A DNA stretch of 64,000 nucleotides from CAYZTY01 sp964444665. Lineage in GTDB: Bacteria; Planctomycetota; Phycisphaerae; Sedimentisphaerales; CAYZTY01. The notes under the pieces are model-generated. The model did no database searches. It saw only the letters and a program-made list of their open reading frames with translations, and was not told the origin of the DNA. The stretch covers positions 124,001 through 188,000 of the forward strand of contig CAYUIE010000003.1 of assembly GCA_964444665.1 (NCBI GenBank). Direction: 5' to 3'. Made by a program: the position numbers and the translations under genes. How positions within the stretch are numbered: position 1 is the stretch's first letter; every line of letters begins with the position of its first letter. Below, in pieces: positions 19,100 through 28,420 of the stretch.

Positions 19100-19834
19100 T
19101 TAAGCCATAGCTACACTCATAATGCTGTTGGAGGCTTGCTGCTGGGCCCTAATGAAATCCATATTTGCTTCATAGAGCCTGGTTACCATTATCATATCAA
19201 CAAGCTCATCAATAATTTTAACGTTTGATGCCTCCTGGTAGCCCTGTTTTATAATAACGTTATCCGCAGGAAGAGGTGTTATATCCTGCTCAGGCATTCG
19301 GTAACAATTCAGGCCGACCGGCACGAGCCTGCCCTCGTCGTCTTTGAAATCAACAAGCCTGAATTTTCCGATAACTACGCCGTTATTACTGATGCTTCCG
19401 TCGCTTGAAACGTTAAGTTTAGCAAGCTCTATACCACTCGGTATTGTGATTGGCCCAGCCTGGCCTGCCACAATTCTGCCATCAGAATCCACTATTTGAC
19501 CATTTTGATTTACCCCGAATGTACCATTACGGCTGTATAGTGGTCCCTCAGATGTCTCTATTACAAAGAAACCTTTACCATATAGAGCAAAATCCATTGG
19601 CCGGTCTGTTTCAGTAATACTGCCCTGGGAAAAATCAAGTGCCGAATTCAATTCAATAGTGCCGGGAGAATATGACTGCTGACTTTCTTCTTGCGCCTCA
19701 AGAGCTCTTGAAAACGCATTACAAATTCTCTTATATCCTGCCGTACTTACATTAGCCAGATTATGTGTTATTATTTCAAATTCCTGTGTTAATGCATCAA
19801 TGCTTGAACTAACCTGGGATATAATGTCTGACAA
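19100..19834 (-). CDS. flgF: Proximal rod protein FlgF-like
   Basis: 244 residues with the rod-protein layout: an N-terminal helix with EIITHNLANVSTAGYKR, a central GKGFFVIETSEGPLYSRNGTF, and a C-terminal VKIIDELVDMIMVTRLYEANM. It is probably FlgF, as its partner downstream is a full FlgG. Start choice: the frame opens at a TTG at 19849, but GAGGAG at 19842-19847 lies 7 bases before a second TTG at 19834, which I take as the true start. The ribosome site overlaps the stop of the PilZ gene. Confidence 0.85.
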   Translation of the reverse strand: MSDIISQVSSSIDALTQEFEIITHNLANVSTAGYKRICNAFSRALEAQEESQQSYSPGTIELNSALDFSQGSITETDRPMDFALYGKGFFVIETSEGPLYSRNGTFGVNQNGQIVDSDGRIVAGQAGPITIPSGIELAKLNVSSDGSISNNGVVIGKFRLVDFKDDEGRLVPVGLNCYRMPEQDITPLPADNVIIKQGYQEASNVKIIDELVDMIMVTRLYEANMDFIRAQQQASNSIMSVAMA

Positions 19835-19845
19835 TTTTAAACTCC

Positions 19846-20664
19846 TCAAACCGAAGCTGTTTCTACAACATCTTCCTTTGTGGTTTGCTCATCACCGGCA
19901 GAGAAAGAAATCTCCTTATCCGAACCATCAGCCTTCCAAAAAGCTTCTTTAGCGGCGTTCATCAGCTCATAAACATCGGAGTCGATAAATCCGGTTAATT
20001 CAACTGCGATTGAAAAACCGTCCCTCGCAGCTTCAACTTGCCTAACCTCACCTACAATTCCTACTGTTTTCAGCAGTGTTTTTTTTGAATCCCCACGGTC
20101 TGGCAGCTTGTCCTGTCGCTGTTCTTCACCCAACTTAAGCACTACCAATACTCTCTCACCTTTTTTTACCTCTGATGGCACATCTGCACATAAACCCAAA
20201 CCCGCCAGCTCAGTAACAACGCCGGGAACAAACTCCGGAGGTCCCCACTCTCCCTTTGAGGCCTTGTCTGGGCTACCGCCGGGATTAGCTTTCATATTAT
20301 CTTTGTCTGTAACAATCTCTTTTGAGGAAGGGAAAGGAGCAACAAAAGCCGGATAATTTACTCCAACTCGCAAAAAACGCCGGTTTTCAATAATCTTCAA
20401 ATCATCATTATATACTTCTAATATTTTTTTTCCCGAATCCTTGTTAGGATTACTCTTAGTTTGCTTATTTTTCGTTTGACGTAAACTCACTATTACCAAT
20501 AAAACAATCAATATAATTAAAGTAATAAACGCAACAACGACAAACACGCTTTCTGATGTATCATTTCCACTTAAGCTCTTACTCGCAGCCCTCCACCTTT
20601 CCGTCGGCGTAAGAGCCGAAATATAAGCATTCAACACTGTTGCTATAATGGGCACTGTCATCAT
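19846..20664 (-). CDS. Membrane-anchored PilZ-like protein
   Basis: 272 residues. One membrane helix lies at about residues 40-60 (VFVVVAFITLIILIVLLVIV). A cytoplasmic PilZ-like domain follows, starting ENRRFLRV at about residue 93, which has the first c-di-GMP motif R-x-x-x-R. The second motif is degenerate: TELAGLGL stands where D-x-S-x-x-G is expected, with Glu for Asp and Ala for Ser. A Pro/Gly-rich loop interrupts the domain. Its place between flgE and flgF suggests a motility brake or assembly sensor analogous to YcgR/FlgZ. Actual c-di-GMP binding is uncertain. Confidence 0.65.
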   Translation of the reverse strand: MMTVPIIATVLNAYISALTPTERWRAASKSLSGNDTSESVFVVVAFITLIILIVLLVIVSLRQTKNKQTKSNPNKDSGKKILEVYNDDLKIIENRRFLRVGVNYPAFVAPFPSSKEIVTDKDNMKANPGGSPDKASKGEWGPPEFVPGVVTELAGLGLCADVPSEVKKGERVLVVLKLGEEQRQDKLPDRGDSKKTLLKTVGIVGEVRQVEAARDGFSIAVELTGFIDSDVYELMNAAKEAFWKADGSDKEISFSAGDEQTTKEDVVETASV

Positions 20665-20686
20665 CTTAGCTTTCTACAGTCAGTTT

Positions 20687-22378
20687 CTACCTGATAAGAT
20701 TGCTTAACTCTCGCAGTATTTCATTAGCAACTCTAATAGTCCTCGCATTTGCCTGGAAACCGTTCTGAGCCTGTATCATATTCACAAACTCTGTTGCCAC
20801 ATCAGCATTAGACTTTTCCAATGCACCGCCATGAATAGTACCGGCACCGGCGGTCATACCTTGTGTAGCTACAGCCTCTCCCGAATTAGCCGAAGGAATG
20901 AAGTATCCACTGCCAACACTTTCAAGACCTGCCGTGTTCTGGAACAGCGATACCTGAAGAGTCGCAATGTTTCTCTTAATGCCGTTAGAGAAAGCACCAA
21001 TAAGTATGCCTTCATTATTAACTGAAACAGTTGATAGCCTACCTGCCTCATATCCATCCTGCTCTCTCGCTACTGCCGTAGAATTGCCGGCAAATTGTGT
21101 CAAGCCGTCCAACTTGCCTACCGTTCCCAGCTCTAACTGCATTGTTTGGGGATTTGATGGGTCATGGGCAAAGGTTATTACAAATTCAGGCGAATCGATA
21201 CCCGACAAACCAGCATAAGAACCATCATTAGCATCGAATGTTATATCCTCAATACGTCTATCTGCCATAGTGATGTCATAAATGTTTCCGGTTACTGAGG
21301 TCAGTACCATATCCCAGGTATTGGTAGTATCTGTTCTGACAAATGCGCCTGAAAGAACGTGCTTACCTCCCAATGTGTCATATACAGTAATATTGATATT
21401 CTTAACTTCTTCTCCTCCAACAGCTTGTATCTCAAAATATGCGGGAGTTGTAAGTACACCATCACCCGTGTATGACAGTTCAACATCCGACCTGCTATAA
21501 CCACCGACATCATCAGTTATTCTGATTTGACCATTAAACAAGGCAGCAGTGGTGCCGCTTAGAACATTAGTATTCAAATGGTCTATAAGGTCACCAAGTG
21601 TTGTAGTCGGATCAACCGTAAAGCTAAGACCGCTGGTAAAACCGATGCCATTCTGATGATACCCGGAAATATTAATTGTCCCCGAGTTACCAACGCTTAA
21701 TTGGCCATCGGCTTCTCCACCACCGCTAAACTGGTCAAGTTGGTCAATTTCTGTAGTCAGGCTGGCCGCATTACCACTATCTTTTGTATAAGAGATGTTT
21801 GAAGCTATAATTTGCCTTCGAGGTGTTGAAAACGCTGCATCAGAGCTGAGATTTCCAGAGATAACCATTTGTGACGTAGCGCTTGCAGGCATTGCCACAT
21901 CATAAGGCACACGAATATTGCTATCTCCAGGAGTCTGAAAACCGTCTATTTCTCCCTCCGAACCGATACGCTGCACTCGAAAACCCGTTGAGGGGTCAAC
22001 CAAATTCGATTCTGCATCAACCGCAAATGTACCTGCTCGTGTATAGACGTTTTGTTGTCCATCGCTGAGAACAAAATAGCCTTCTCCCTCAAGTGCCAAA
22101 TCCAAAGGATTTCCCGTATTGATGATATTGCCCTGTATTGTATTGGGGCTTATACCTGATATTCCAACGCCGCTGCCCATTTGCATAGGATTGGTACCGC
22201 CGACGTTTGTGGTTGGCTGTGATGCCTTTTTTATGGTCTCACTGAGCAATTCCAAAAAAGTTATTCTGCTTGCCTTAAACGCGGTTGTGTTAACATTCGC
22301 CAGGTTATTACCTGCTACATCCAACATTTTCTGATGAGCCTGCAGGCCACTTACTCCGGCTGAAAGTGCAAAAGTCAT
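20687..22378 (-). CDS. flgE: Flagellar hook protein FlgE
   Basis: 563 residues. The N-terminal rod/hook motif is SGLQAHQKMLDVAGNNLANVNTTAFKASR. The FlgE-specific DLALEGEGYFVLSDGQ and YTRAGTFAVD follow, and the C-terminal helix is EKSNADVATEFVNMIQAQNGFQANARTIRVANEIL. It is longer than enteric FlgE because of an enlarged surface-exposed middle (residues about 180-420). It follows flgD by 38 bases, the expected pair. Confidence 0.94.
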   Translation of the reverse strand: MTFALSAGVSGLQAHQKMLDVAGNNLANVNTTAFKASRITFLELLSETIKKASQPTTNVGGTNPMQMGSGVGISGISPNTIQGNIINTGNPLDLALEGEGYFVLSDGQQNVYTRAGTFAVDAESNLVDPSTGFRVQRIGSEGEIDGFQTPGDSNIRVPYDVAMPASATSQMVISGNLSSDAAFSTPRRQIIASNISYTKDSGNAASLTTEIDQLDQFSGGGEADGQLSVGNSGTINISGYHQNGIGFTSGLSFTVDPTTTLGDLIDHLNTNVLSGTTAALFNGQIRITDDVGGYSRSDVELSYTGDGVLTTPAYFEIQAVGGEEVKNINITVYDTLGGKHVLSGAFVRTDTTNTWDMVLTSVTGNIYDITMADRRIEDITFDANDGSYAGLSGIDSPEFVITFAHDPSNPQTMQLELGTVGKLDGLTQFAGNSTAVAREQDGYEAGRLSTVSVNNEGILIGAFSNGIKRNIATLQVSLFQNTAGLESVGSGYFIPSANSGEAVATQGMTAGAGTIHGGALEKSNADVATEFVNMIQAQNGFQANARTIRVANEILRELSNLIR

Positions 22379-22416
22379 TTTTATTTCTCCTTATACAATA
22401 ATAGAATATCAATCTA

Positions 22417-23106
22417 TTAGTTTTTAACTGATATTACATCTTCCAAACTTAGAGCACGACTTACGACCAAATAATTCTGTCCATCTTTTTCGTAAATATT
22501 CTCAATTTCTCCACCCCGAGTCTCTATAACACCGGTTTCTGTATTTTCCACAAGGAATGAAACATTTTTACCTACTAATGAGTCGGCGACGTCCTTAAAA
22601 TTAACTTGGTGACCGTCCACTATCAAAAAGCTATCTCCATTAGCATCTTCATAAACCTGATTAATTATACCTGTTGTAATTTCCGTTGTGCCGCTTTGTG
22701 TTTCCCTGAGATATGTAACTTCCTGCCCTATCAACGAATCAGCCACATCCGCCCAATTAAAAGTACGCTTACCTACTATCAAAAAGTATTCCCCCTCAAT
22801 GTTATAAATTTCATTAACCGTTTCGCTCAACTTCCTGAAGCTGCCCATCCCTGTTCCTTCTAAGAATGAAACATCCTTACCTAACAGTGAATTAGCATAA
22901 CCTAACTCAGCAGCTGAAAGAAACTTTCCAAAGTTTGAATTAATTGACTCAAGCTGCTCCAGTTCTGAGAATTGCGCCAACTGTGAGGCCATCTCATTGT
23001 TATCCATTGGTTCAAGTGGATTCTGGTATTGCAGCTGAGCTATCAGAAGTCTCATGTAGTCCATTCGTATGTCAGTCGCTGCTGTTGTTGCTGTTATTGA
23101 GCTCAT
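22417..23106 (-). CDS. flgD: Hook-cap protein FlgD with three tandem C-terminal repeats
   Basis: 229 residues. Residues 12-60 are the conserved FlgD N-terminus (DYMRLLIAQLQYQNPLEPMDNNEMASQLAQFSELEQL). The usual Tudor/fibronectin-like pair at the C-terminus is replaced by three near-identical units of about 50 residues, at 74-123, 125-176 and 177-226. Each begins L-x-G-x-x-V-x-[FY]-L and ends with a YFLIV-type strand and a DVAD-like turn. The protein is the scaffold on which FlgE assembles. It is the first gene of the hook operon and lies 89 bases from a near-consensus sigma-54 promoter. Confidence 0.9.
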   Translation of the reverse strand: MSSITATTAATDIRMDYMRLLIAQLQYQNPLEPMDNNEMASQLAQFSELEQLESINSNFGKFLSAAELGYANSLLGKDVSFLEGTGMGSFRKLSETVNEIYNIEGEYFLIVGKRTFNWADVADSLIGQEVTYLRETQSGTTEITTGIINQVYEDANGDSFLIVDGHQVNFKDVADSLVGKNVSFLVENTETGVIETRGGEIENIYEKDGQNYLVVSRALSLEDVISVKN

Positions 23107-23194
23107 ATATTCGTCTTCTTCCTAAAAAATCCGATGATTAAACAAATCTTCTTTTTTAAATTGTTCGCGACAATAATAGTCCGGGCAAATCTTG

Positions 23195-23210
23195 TGCAAT
23201 CGGTATGCCA
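23195..23210 (-). promoter_or_regulatory. Sigma-54 promoter of the hook operon
   Basis: The minus strand reads TGGCATACCGATTGCA, an almost consensus -24/-12 element with GG and GC exactly 10 bases apart. Transcription would start near 23184, about 78 bases before flgD. Two sigma-54 activator genes follow on the opposite strand, which fits. Confidence 0.85.
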
Positions 23211-23427
23211 TATTTAAATCATCGTAATTTATATGTTATGTAACGTCTTGTCATAAAAGACCTTAAGTGTATTGTAAATTTGTACAAATATAGAAATCTG
23301 TCTTATGAAAAGCCTTTCATAGGATAAACCTTCCTACACCCCAGAAAATTCTGCCGATTTTGAAAGTTTTTAACTCATATGTGTAAAAAGACGCATTTTC
23401 ATTACTCTACATATTTTTTAAACGATA

Positions 23428-23557
23428 CAAGAAAGTCCTATAAGAAATAGTAGTTTTATCTTTAAAAGAGAAGCTTGTTTACTTTGTTGCTAACTTACTT
23501 ATGATAACTGATTGACATATCAACTATAATTTTGCTTATATCAAGAAAGTCCTATAA
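23428..23557. repeat. Two 16-bp direct repeats upstream of the hook promoter
   Basis: CAAGAAAGTCCTATAA occurs exactly at 23428-23443 and again at 23542-23557, 114 bases apart, in otherwise AT-rich intergenic DNA. They lie about 220 and 330 bases upstream of the sigma-54 promoter at 23195-23210, where enhancer-binding activators often bind. They are equally close to the divergent regulator gene. A binding-site role is inference. The remainder of the gap 23107-23785 holds no gene I can support. Confidence 0.55.
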
Positions 23558-23753
23558 TTAAATTAAAACGTCCGATAAGGTTATTAATCATTCGATTACT
23601 TCTTTTAAGCAAAAAAATTGTAAGATTATTGGCCCGTCCCATAAAAAATTAAAGTAGCTTTCAATAGTCTGTCGATTTACTTATCTGTATATTTGCAAAT
23701 ATTTATTTCATTTATCTACGAATTATGATCATCCATATAAATTGAGATAATAA

Positions 23754-23781
23754 GTGGGGGATAACATTTATGGCTCCATAG
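23754..23781 (+). promoter_or_regulatory. Three-codon leader (Met-Ala-Pro) before the regulator gene
   Basis: A GTGGGGG ribosome-site-like run at 23754-23760 lies 9 bases upstream of ATG GCT CCA TAG (23770-23781). The start of the regulator gene (23786) comes 4 bases after this stop and has no ribosome site of its own. Reinitiation after the minigene is one reading. A direct, weakly placed ribosome site for 23786 is the other. Confidence 0.35.
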
Positions 23782-23785
23782 TAAA

Positions 23786-25222
23786 ATGAATTTACGTATA
23801 GTCGTTGCGGTAACTAAGGAAACGCACATCCAGCAGTTAGCCCGACGTATTGGCCAAGACATATTTGTAGCCGATAACATAGCTGAAGCTATAGACATTA
23901 TTCAGACTGTCAGCCCGGATTTAATCCTATTTGATTATCATTTTACTCCAAGACATATCCACGAATTTCTCAATACGACCTATAATAATTCGATAAATGT
24001 CCCCGTTGTGGTTGTTGGCAGTGATGAAACTAATGCAGGCTTGGTCAACGAATTCAAACAGATGGGTATTATCGACTATGTGAACGGGAAACAAGAATAC
24101 GGCCGACTGGAGCAAATCGCACAACGGATAAAACAACAACGCAAGATTCCCAGCGACAAAAATATCAACGACTTTTTCTTTGAAGACTTCGCAGCTTCTA
24201 TTTCTATGGTCGGTAAAAGTTGCGCAATCCAAAATACTTTAAAGATGATTAAACTTGTCGCCGCCAGTAGATGTAACCCGGTTCTGATAGTTGGTGAAAC
24301 AGGTACCGGCAAAGAATTAGCTGCTAAGGCGGTACACATTTTAAGGTGCCCAAATGAGCCCTTTGTAGCTGTAAATTGTGCTGCCCTTACAGCAAATTTG
24401 CTTGAAAGTGAACTTTTCGGCCACGTCAAAGGCTCCTTCACCGGTGCTGACCGTGATAAAACAGGTCTTCTTGAACTGGCTGGTAAAGGTACCCTCCTGC
24501 TTGATGAAATCTCTGAAATGCCAATGGAACTACAGGCAAAGCTGTTACGGATTATTCAAGAAAAAAACTTTCGAAAAGTAGGAGGTACTAAAACTATCAC
24601 CTGTGACGCTACAATAATAGTCACCAGCAACCGTGATTTACACAAGGAAATCCAAAATAATCACTTTCGCCGTGACCTATACCATCGCCTAAATATCAGC
24701 CCCATAGCTATCGCTCCTCTCAAAGTACTCCAGAGAAAAGAGGATATCCCCCTTCTGGCTGAGTATTTTCTGAGGACATCGACAATTTGTCCTGAAAAAC
24801 AGAATAAAATAAAATCATTAACCAAGATGGCTATGGAAGCTTTGGAAAAATACGACTGGCCTGGCAATGTCCGAGAACTTCATAATGTTATTGAAAGAGC
24901 GATACTGATAGAAACAACAGACAAAATCGGTCTTAGAAGTATTGTAATTAATCCTATGGAATACGCACTTAACACTAATAAACCGACAAGAAGCTACATA
25001 AATAATTTTTCATTGGCAAAGGCTGAACGAGAGTTAATTTGCCGGGCTTTGCGAGAAACCAGCTGGCAAAAAACAAAAGCAGCCGCCCTTCTCGGAATAA
25101 CCAGAGCGACCCTATACGCAAAGGTCAAGCAATACAACATTAAAAAGGGCATATTTGTCGAAAAAGAGCCGCAATATGAGGAACCAGCCTCCCTGCTGTC
25201 TGAGCCAATATCTGCTGCATAG
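23786..25222 (+). CDS. Sigma-54 enhancer-binding transcription activator (FleQ/NtrC-like)
   Basis: 478 residues. Residues 1-120 form a receiver-like domain that lacks the acidic pair near the N-terminus, while a candidate acceptor Asp50 remains (DLILFD). The AAA+ domain covers about 140-380: Walker A GETGTGKE at 170-177, Walker B GTLLLDEI at 235-242, and a sigma-54 contact loop reading GSFTGA (216-221) instead of GAFTGA. A Fis-type helix-turn-helix ends the protein (KAAALLGITRATLYAKVKQY). It is divergent from the hook operon whose sigma-54 promoter it most likely activates. The degenerate receiver suggests control by something other than simple phosphorylation, as in FleQ. Confidence 0.9.
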   Translation: MNLRIVVAVTKETHIQQLARRIGQDIFVADNIAEAIDIIQTVSPDLILFDYHFTPRHIHEFLNTTYNNSINVPVVVVGSDETNAGLVNEFKQMGIIDYVNGKQEYGRLEQIAQRIKQQRKIPSDKNINDFFFEDFAASISMVGKSCAIQNTLKMIKLVAASRCNPVLIVGETGTGKELAAKAVHILRCPNEPFVAVNCAALTANLLESELFGHVKGSFTGADRDKTGLLELAGKGTLLLDEISEMPMELQAKLLRIIQEKNFRKVGGTKTITCDATIIVTSNRDLHKEIQNNHFRRDLYHRLNISPIAIAPLKVLQRKEDIPLLAEYFLRTSTICPEKQNKIKSLTKMAMEALEKYDWPGNVRELHNVIERAILIETTDKIGLRSIVINPMEYALNTNKPTRSYINNFSLAKAERELICRALRETSWQKTKAAALLGITRATLYAKVKQYNIKKGIFVEKEPQYEEPASLLSEPISAA

Positions 25223-25381
25223 TTTCACGTCCTTAATTAAAAGCCAATGTCAGAAAATCTATCGGCTCGTATAGAATCCTGACATACCTGCGAAATACAA
25301 CTTGTCTAATATAAAACGACTAAGCGATTTTCCTGTTAAAAGCCCAGTAATTACACCAACAACAACGCCTTCACCCAAGTT

Positions 25382-25397
25382 TGGCACATTTATTGCT
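25382..25397 (+). promoter_or_regulatory. Sigma-54 promoter for the fliL-flhA-fliA direction
   Basis: TGGCACATTTATTGCT has a perfect -24 half, correct 10-base spacing and a TTGCT -12 half. The predicted start is near 25408, 80 bases before the first gene at 25489. The rest of the 25223-25488 gap shows no gene. Confidence 0.85.
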
Positions 25398-25488
25398 CAA
25401 ATACACAAACAGGTAGTGAAATATGCTCTAATTTTAGGTTAATCTGTCCCGATTTATCGAAACTAAGCCGAGAGCAGAATAAAAACTT

Positions 25489-28419
25489 ATGGCTAAGAAA
25501 AAGCCAAAAAAAATTCCCGAAAAAGGTCCTTTAAAGAAGCCACCAAAACAGGAACCTTCAGTCGAACCTCAGGATAAGCCATCGAAACAGGAACCTTCAG
25601 TCGAAGCTCATGAGAAGCCACCAAAACAGGAACCTTTAGTCGAAACTAATGAGAAGCCATCAAAACAGGAAACTTCAGTCGAAACTCATGAGAAGCCACC
25701 CAAACAGGGAGCTTCGGTCGAAGCTCAGGATAAGCCATCGAAACAGGAACCTTCAGACAAAGCTCATGAGAGGCCACCCAAACAGGAACCTTCAGACAAA
25801 GCTCATGGGAAGCCATCAAAACAGGAACCTTCAGTCAAAGCTCATGAGAGGCCACCCAAACAGGAACCTTCAGACAAAGCTCATGGGAAGCCATCAAAAC
25901 AGGAACCTTCAGACAAAGCTCATGAGAAGCCGAAAAAACGCAATATATCCACAAAAATATCCACAAATGATAAAAAGGTTGTCGAGTCTACAGCCCAAAA
26001 GAAGCGAGCCCAGGTCACCCAGGAACATCCTTCCAAGATAAGAAACCTATTACGGTTATGGGCTGTGCTTAAGCATCTTTCGATCCTTCAGAAAGTCCTT
26101 GCTTTTAGTATTATCATTATTACAGCAATGCTCCTGTATGCTCTACTGAAACCACCAAAGAGAATTGCATCTCATACCGGCACAAGGCTTATTACCCCAC
26201 AAAGAACTTCGCCGAAAGCTTTAACTACGCATGATTTGACAAAAATTCTGCCTACGCAAGTACAAAAACAACAACTTAAAAATACTCCGGTACAACCATT
26301 ATCTATAAAAGTAGCTCAAGATTTCTATCTCCAAAAAAATTACAGCATGGCCTACGATATATACAACCAACTCGAGCAGGATCTTGTGGCAGGCAATGAA
26401 GCGGATCTGCTAAGAGATTTTCTTCAGTTTAAAATGGCCTTGTGCATAAAGAAAATAGGAGATGATAAACAGGCAAATCGTTTACTCAAGTTAATTTCAG
26501 AAAGCAATTCACCTATTTTAAGAATATTAGCCAATTATCATATAAGTCTTATCGAGATTCAAAATGAGCAATACTTAAAAGCAAGAACAAGAGCTTATAA
26601 GACACTTGCTCTGATAGGTGCGGTGGATTTGGGCCCAAACATGGCTTTATTACTGCAGCGTAATTGTCACTTTACGATTGCTGAATCCGTTACCAGATAT
26701 GTTCTTTCATTATGCGATATTGATAAAGAAATTCCCGACCAAATGTGGAGCCAGCCGGAAGATATCGATCCTTTCTATAGCATCTACGATACCTATGTTT
26801 TAAATGAGCTTTTGAATTCCGGCTCAGAGCAATTAAGCAAAGGATTGCTTTCTCCACAAATTCAAAAAATCGAGCATCCGGATGCTCCAATACGCTGGTC
26901 TCTCACTTGTCACTGGACATCAATTGAAGAGGTCTTGGCCAGATTTGCCGCAAATGCAGAACTTGAAATTATCTGGACTTCCAGTAAGGATGTGATTGAT
27001 AAAGTAATTAAAGACGCTATTCGCAACCGAGCGTTAAGTCTATATCTGCCGGCAGCAACAACGCGGCAAACTGTTACTACAGCAGCCGGTTGTGTCGGTT
27101 TGTTGGCCCAATTAGATGAACAGGGACGAGTAAATATCCATAATCCGGACGAATATAGCTCGTTAACGGAATTCACATCCTTACTTTCCCGGGAGGCCAT
27201 ATCACTGTGGCAGAGATTTTTACTTTCCTTTTACGATGACCGGTGTGTTCCCAACGCTCATTTTGCCCTGGGACTTCTAAAAGCAAAGAGAGGTCAATTT
27301 ATCGAATCAATCGCGGAATATAAACTAGTAGCAAATCGCTATTCACAAACACATTTAGCACCGTTTGCCCTTTTACAATCCAGCAAGATAAAATCTAATC
27401 TTCGCGACTACCTTGGTGCAGGGCAGGACTTAAAACATCTTATTGAACAATATCCTGATAGTGAGCTTTCCGGCCAAGCCTGTTTATATCTTGCCGAGAC
27501 TTCTATGAAGGGCGGACTTTTATATGAGGCCGCACGGCTTTACCGTAAAGTATATAACCTCGGATTATCACGACAATCACAGACTGTTTCCGCCTTTGGA
27601 GCAGCTAAATGCTTCTACGAAATAGAAGATTATGAAGCCGCAGCCAAATGGTTAAACCGATACATCAACCTTTCCAAATACCAAACAAACAGAGAGCGAT
27701 ATTTGATTTATCTCCTTCTCGGTAAAACAAATTTAAATTTAGAAAATTTGCAGCAAGCCTGCAATGCTTTCCAATATGCACTGACAGGCGAACTCTCTAA
27801 AGAAGAGTATATAGAAACTGTCTCTGCATTGATAGAAGCACAAATAAAACAGGAACATTTCATCGAGGCCCTTACGCTGATAGACAGCGTACATCCCTGG
27901 CAATTCTCACAGAAAGAATCTATAGAGATACTGCTGATAAAAAGTAAAATCCTTCGAACTATGGGGCTGGTTAACAAAGCTGTCTATGTACTTGGCGAAA
28001 GAGTTGAATATATCCAGGACACACAATTAAAGACAAAACTCTATTTCGAATTATCTAAATGTTATATTGCACAAGACAATCTTGAGCTTGCTCTTAGAGC
28101 CCTGTCGGAAACCCTCATCTTCGTAGAACCGGGACCTCTATCGCACGAAATTGCACTTGAGTTGGCCGATGTTTGCTTAAAACTCGGCGAACACTCGCAA
28201 ACCATCACCTTATGCCTGCAGCTTTTAGATTCAAACCCCTCATCACAAATAAAACAAAAGGCTTTAAGCACTCTTGCAGCGGCCTATTACCAGCAAAAAA
28301 AATATGATAAGGCAACTCTTGCCTTCTTAGGCAGGTACAATGAACTTGAACCCGAAAATGAAAAAGGAATCTTTGTTAGTCCGGATGCCCCCAGCCAATT
28401 ACTAAACATAGTTCAATAA
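25489..28419 (+). CDS. Membrane-anchored TPR protein with N-terminal 13-residue repeats
   Basis: 976 residues of unknown exact function. Residues 20-149 are ten tandem 13-residue units of the KQEPSVEAHEKPP type, highly charged and certainly disordered. A single membrane helix follows at about 205-222 (VLAFSIIIITAMLLYALL). The remaining 750 residues are TPR/Sel1-like helical repeats in the periplasm (ALGLLKAKRGQFIESIAEYKLVANRY and many more). A secretin/STN-like segment lies near residues 470-540 (VLARFAANAELEIIWTSSK). It is the first gene behind the sigma-54 promoter and is followed by a second TPR membrane protein and then fliL, so an envelope role in flagellar assembly is likely. Confidence 0.7.
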   Translation: MAKKKPKKIPEKGPLKKPPKQEPSVEPQDKPSKQEPSVEAHEKPPKQEPLVETNEKPSKQETSVETHEKPPKQGASVEAQDKPSKQEPSDKAHERPPKQEPSDKAHGKPSKQEPSVKAHERPPKQEPSDKAHGKPSKQEPSDKAHEKPKKRNISTKISTNDKKVVESTAQKKRAQVTQEHPSKIRNLLRLWAVLKHLSILQKVLAFSIIIITAMLLYALLKPPKRIASHTGTRLITPQRTSPKALTTHDLTKILPTQVQKQQLKNTPVQPLSIKVAQDFYLQKNYSMAYDIYNQLEQDLVAGNEADLLRDFLQFKMALCIKKIGDDKQANRLLKLISESNSPILRILANYHISLIEIQNEQYLKARTRAYKTLALIGAVDLGPNMALLLQRNCHFTIAESVTRYVLSLCDIDKEIPDQMWSQPEDIDPFYSIYDTYVLNELLNSGSEQLSKGLLSPQIQKIEHPDAPIRWSLTCHWTSIEEVLARFAANAELEIIWTSSKDVIDKVIKDAIRNRALSLYLPAATTRQTVTTAAGCVGLLAQLDEQGRVNIHNPDEYSSLTEFTSLLSREAISLWQRFLLSFYDDRCVPNAHFALGLLKAKRGQFIESIAEYKLVANRYSQTHLAPFALLQSSKIKSNLRDYLGAGQDLKHLIEQYPDSELSGQACLYLAETSMKGGLLYEAARLYRKVYNLGLSRQSQTVSAFGAAKCFYEIEDYEAAAKWLNRYINLSKYQTNRERYLIYLLLGKTNLNLENLQQACNAFQYALTGELSKEEYIETVSALIEAQIKQEHFIEALTLIDSVHPWQFSQKESIEILLIKSKILRTMGLVNKAVYVLGERVEYIQDTQLKTKLYFELSKCYIAQDNLELALRALSETLIFVEPGPLSHEIALELADVCLKLGEHSQTITLCLQLLDSNPSSQIKQKALSTLAAAYYQQKKYDKATLAFLGRYNELEPENEKGIFVSPDAPSQLLNIVQ
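25546..25935 (+). repeat. Ten tandem 39-bp coding repeats
   Basis: Period of exactly 39 bases, in frame, encoding 13-residue KQEPS-x(3)-H-[EG]-[KR]-P-[PS] units. Alternate copies end PP and PS, giving a 78-base higher-order period. The last five copies are nearly identical, which suggests recent expansion by slippage or unequal recombination. Confidence 0.9.
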
Positions 28420-28420
28420 A

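Noticed and set aside
23540..23580. TCCGATAAGG on the plus strand resembling a sigma-28 -10
   Set aside because: No TAAA-type -35 at the required distance and about 200 bases from the regulator start.
25546..25935. Regular repeats that might be taken for a CRISPR array
   Set aside because: The 39-bp units are contiguous, in frame and without spacers; they are coding repeats.
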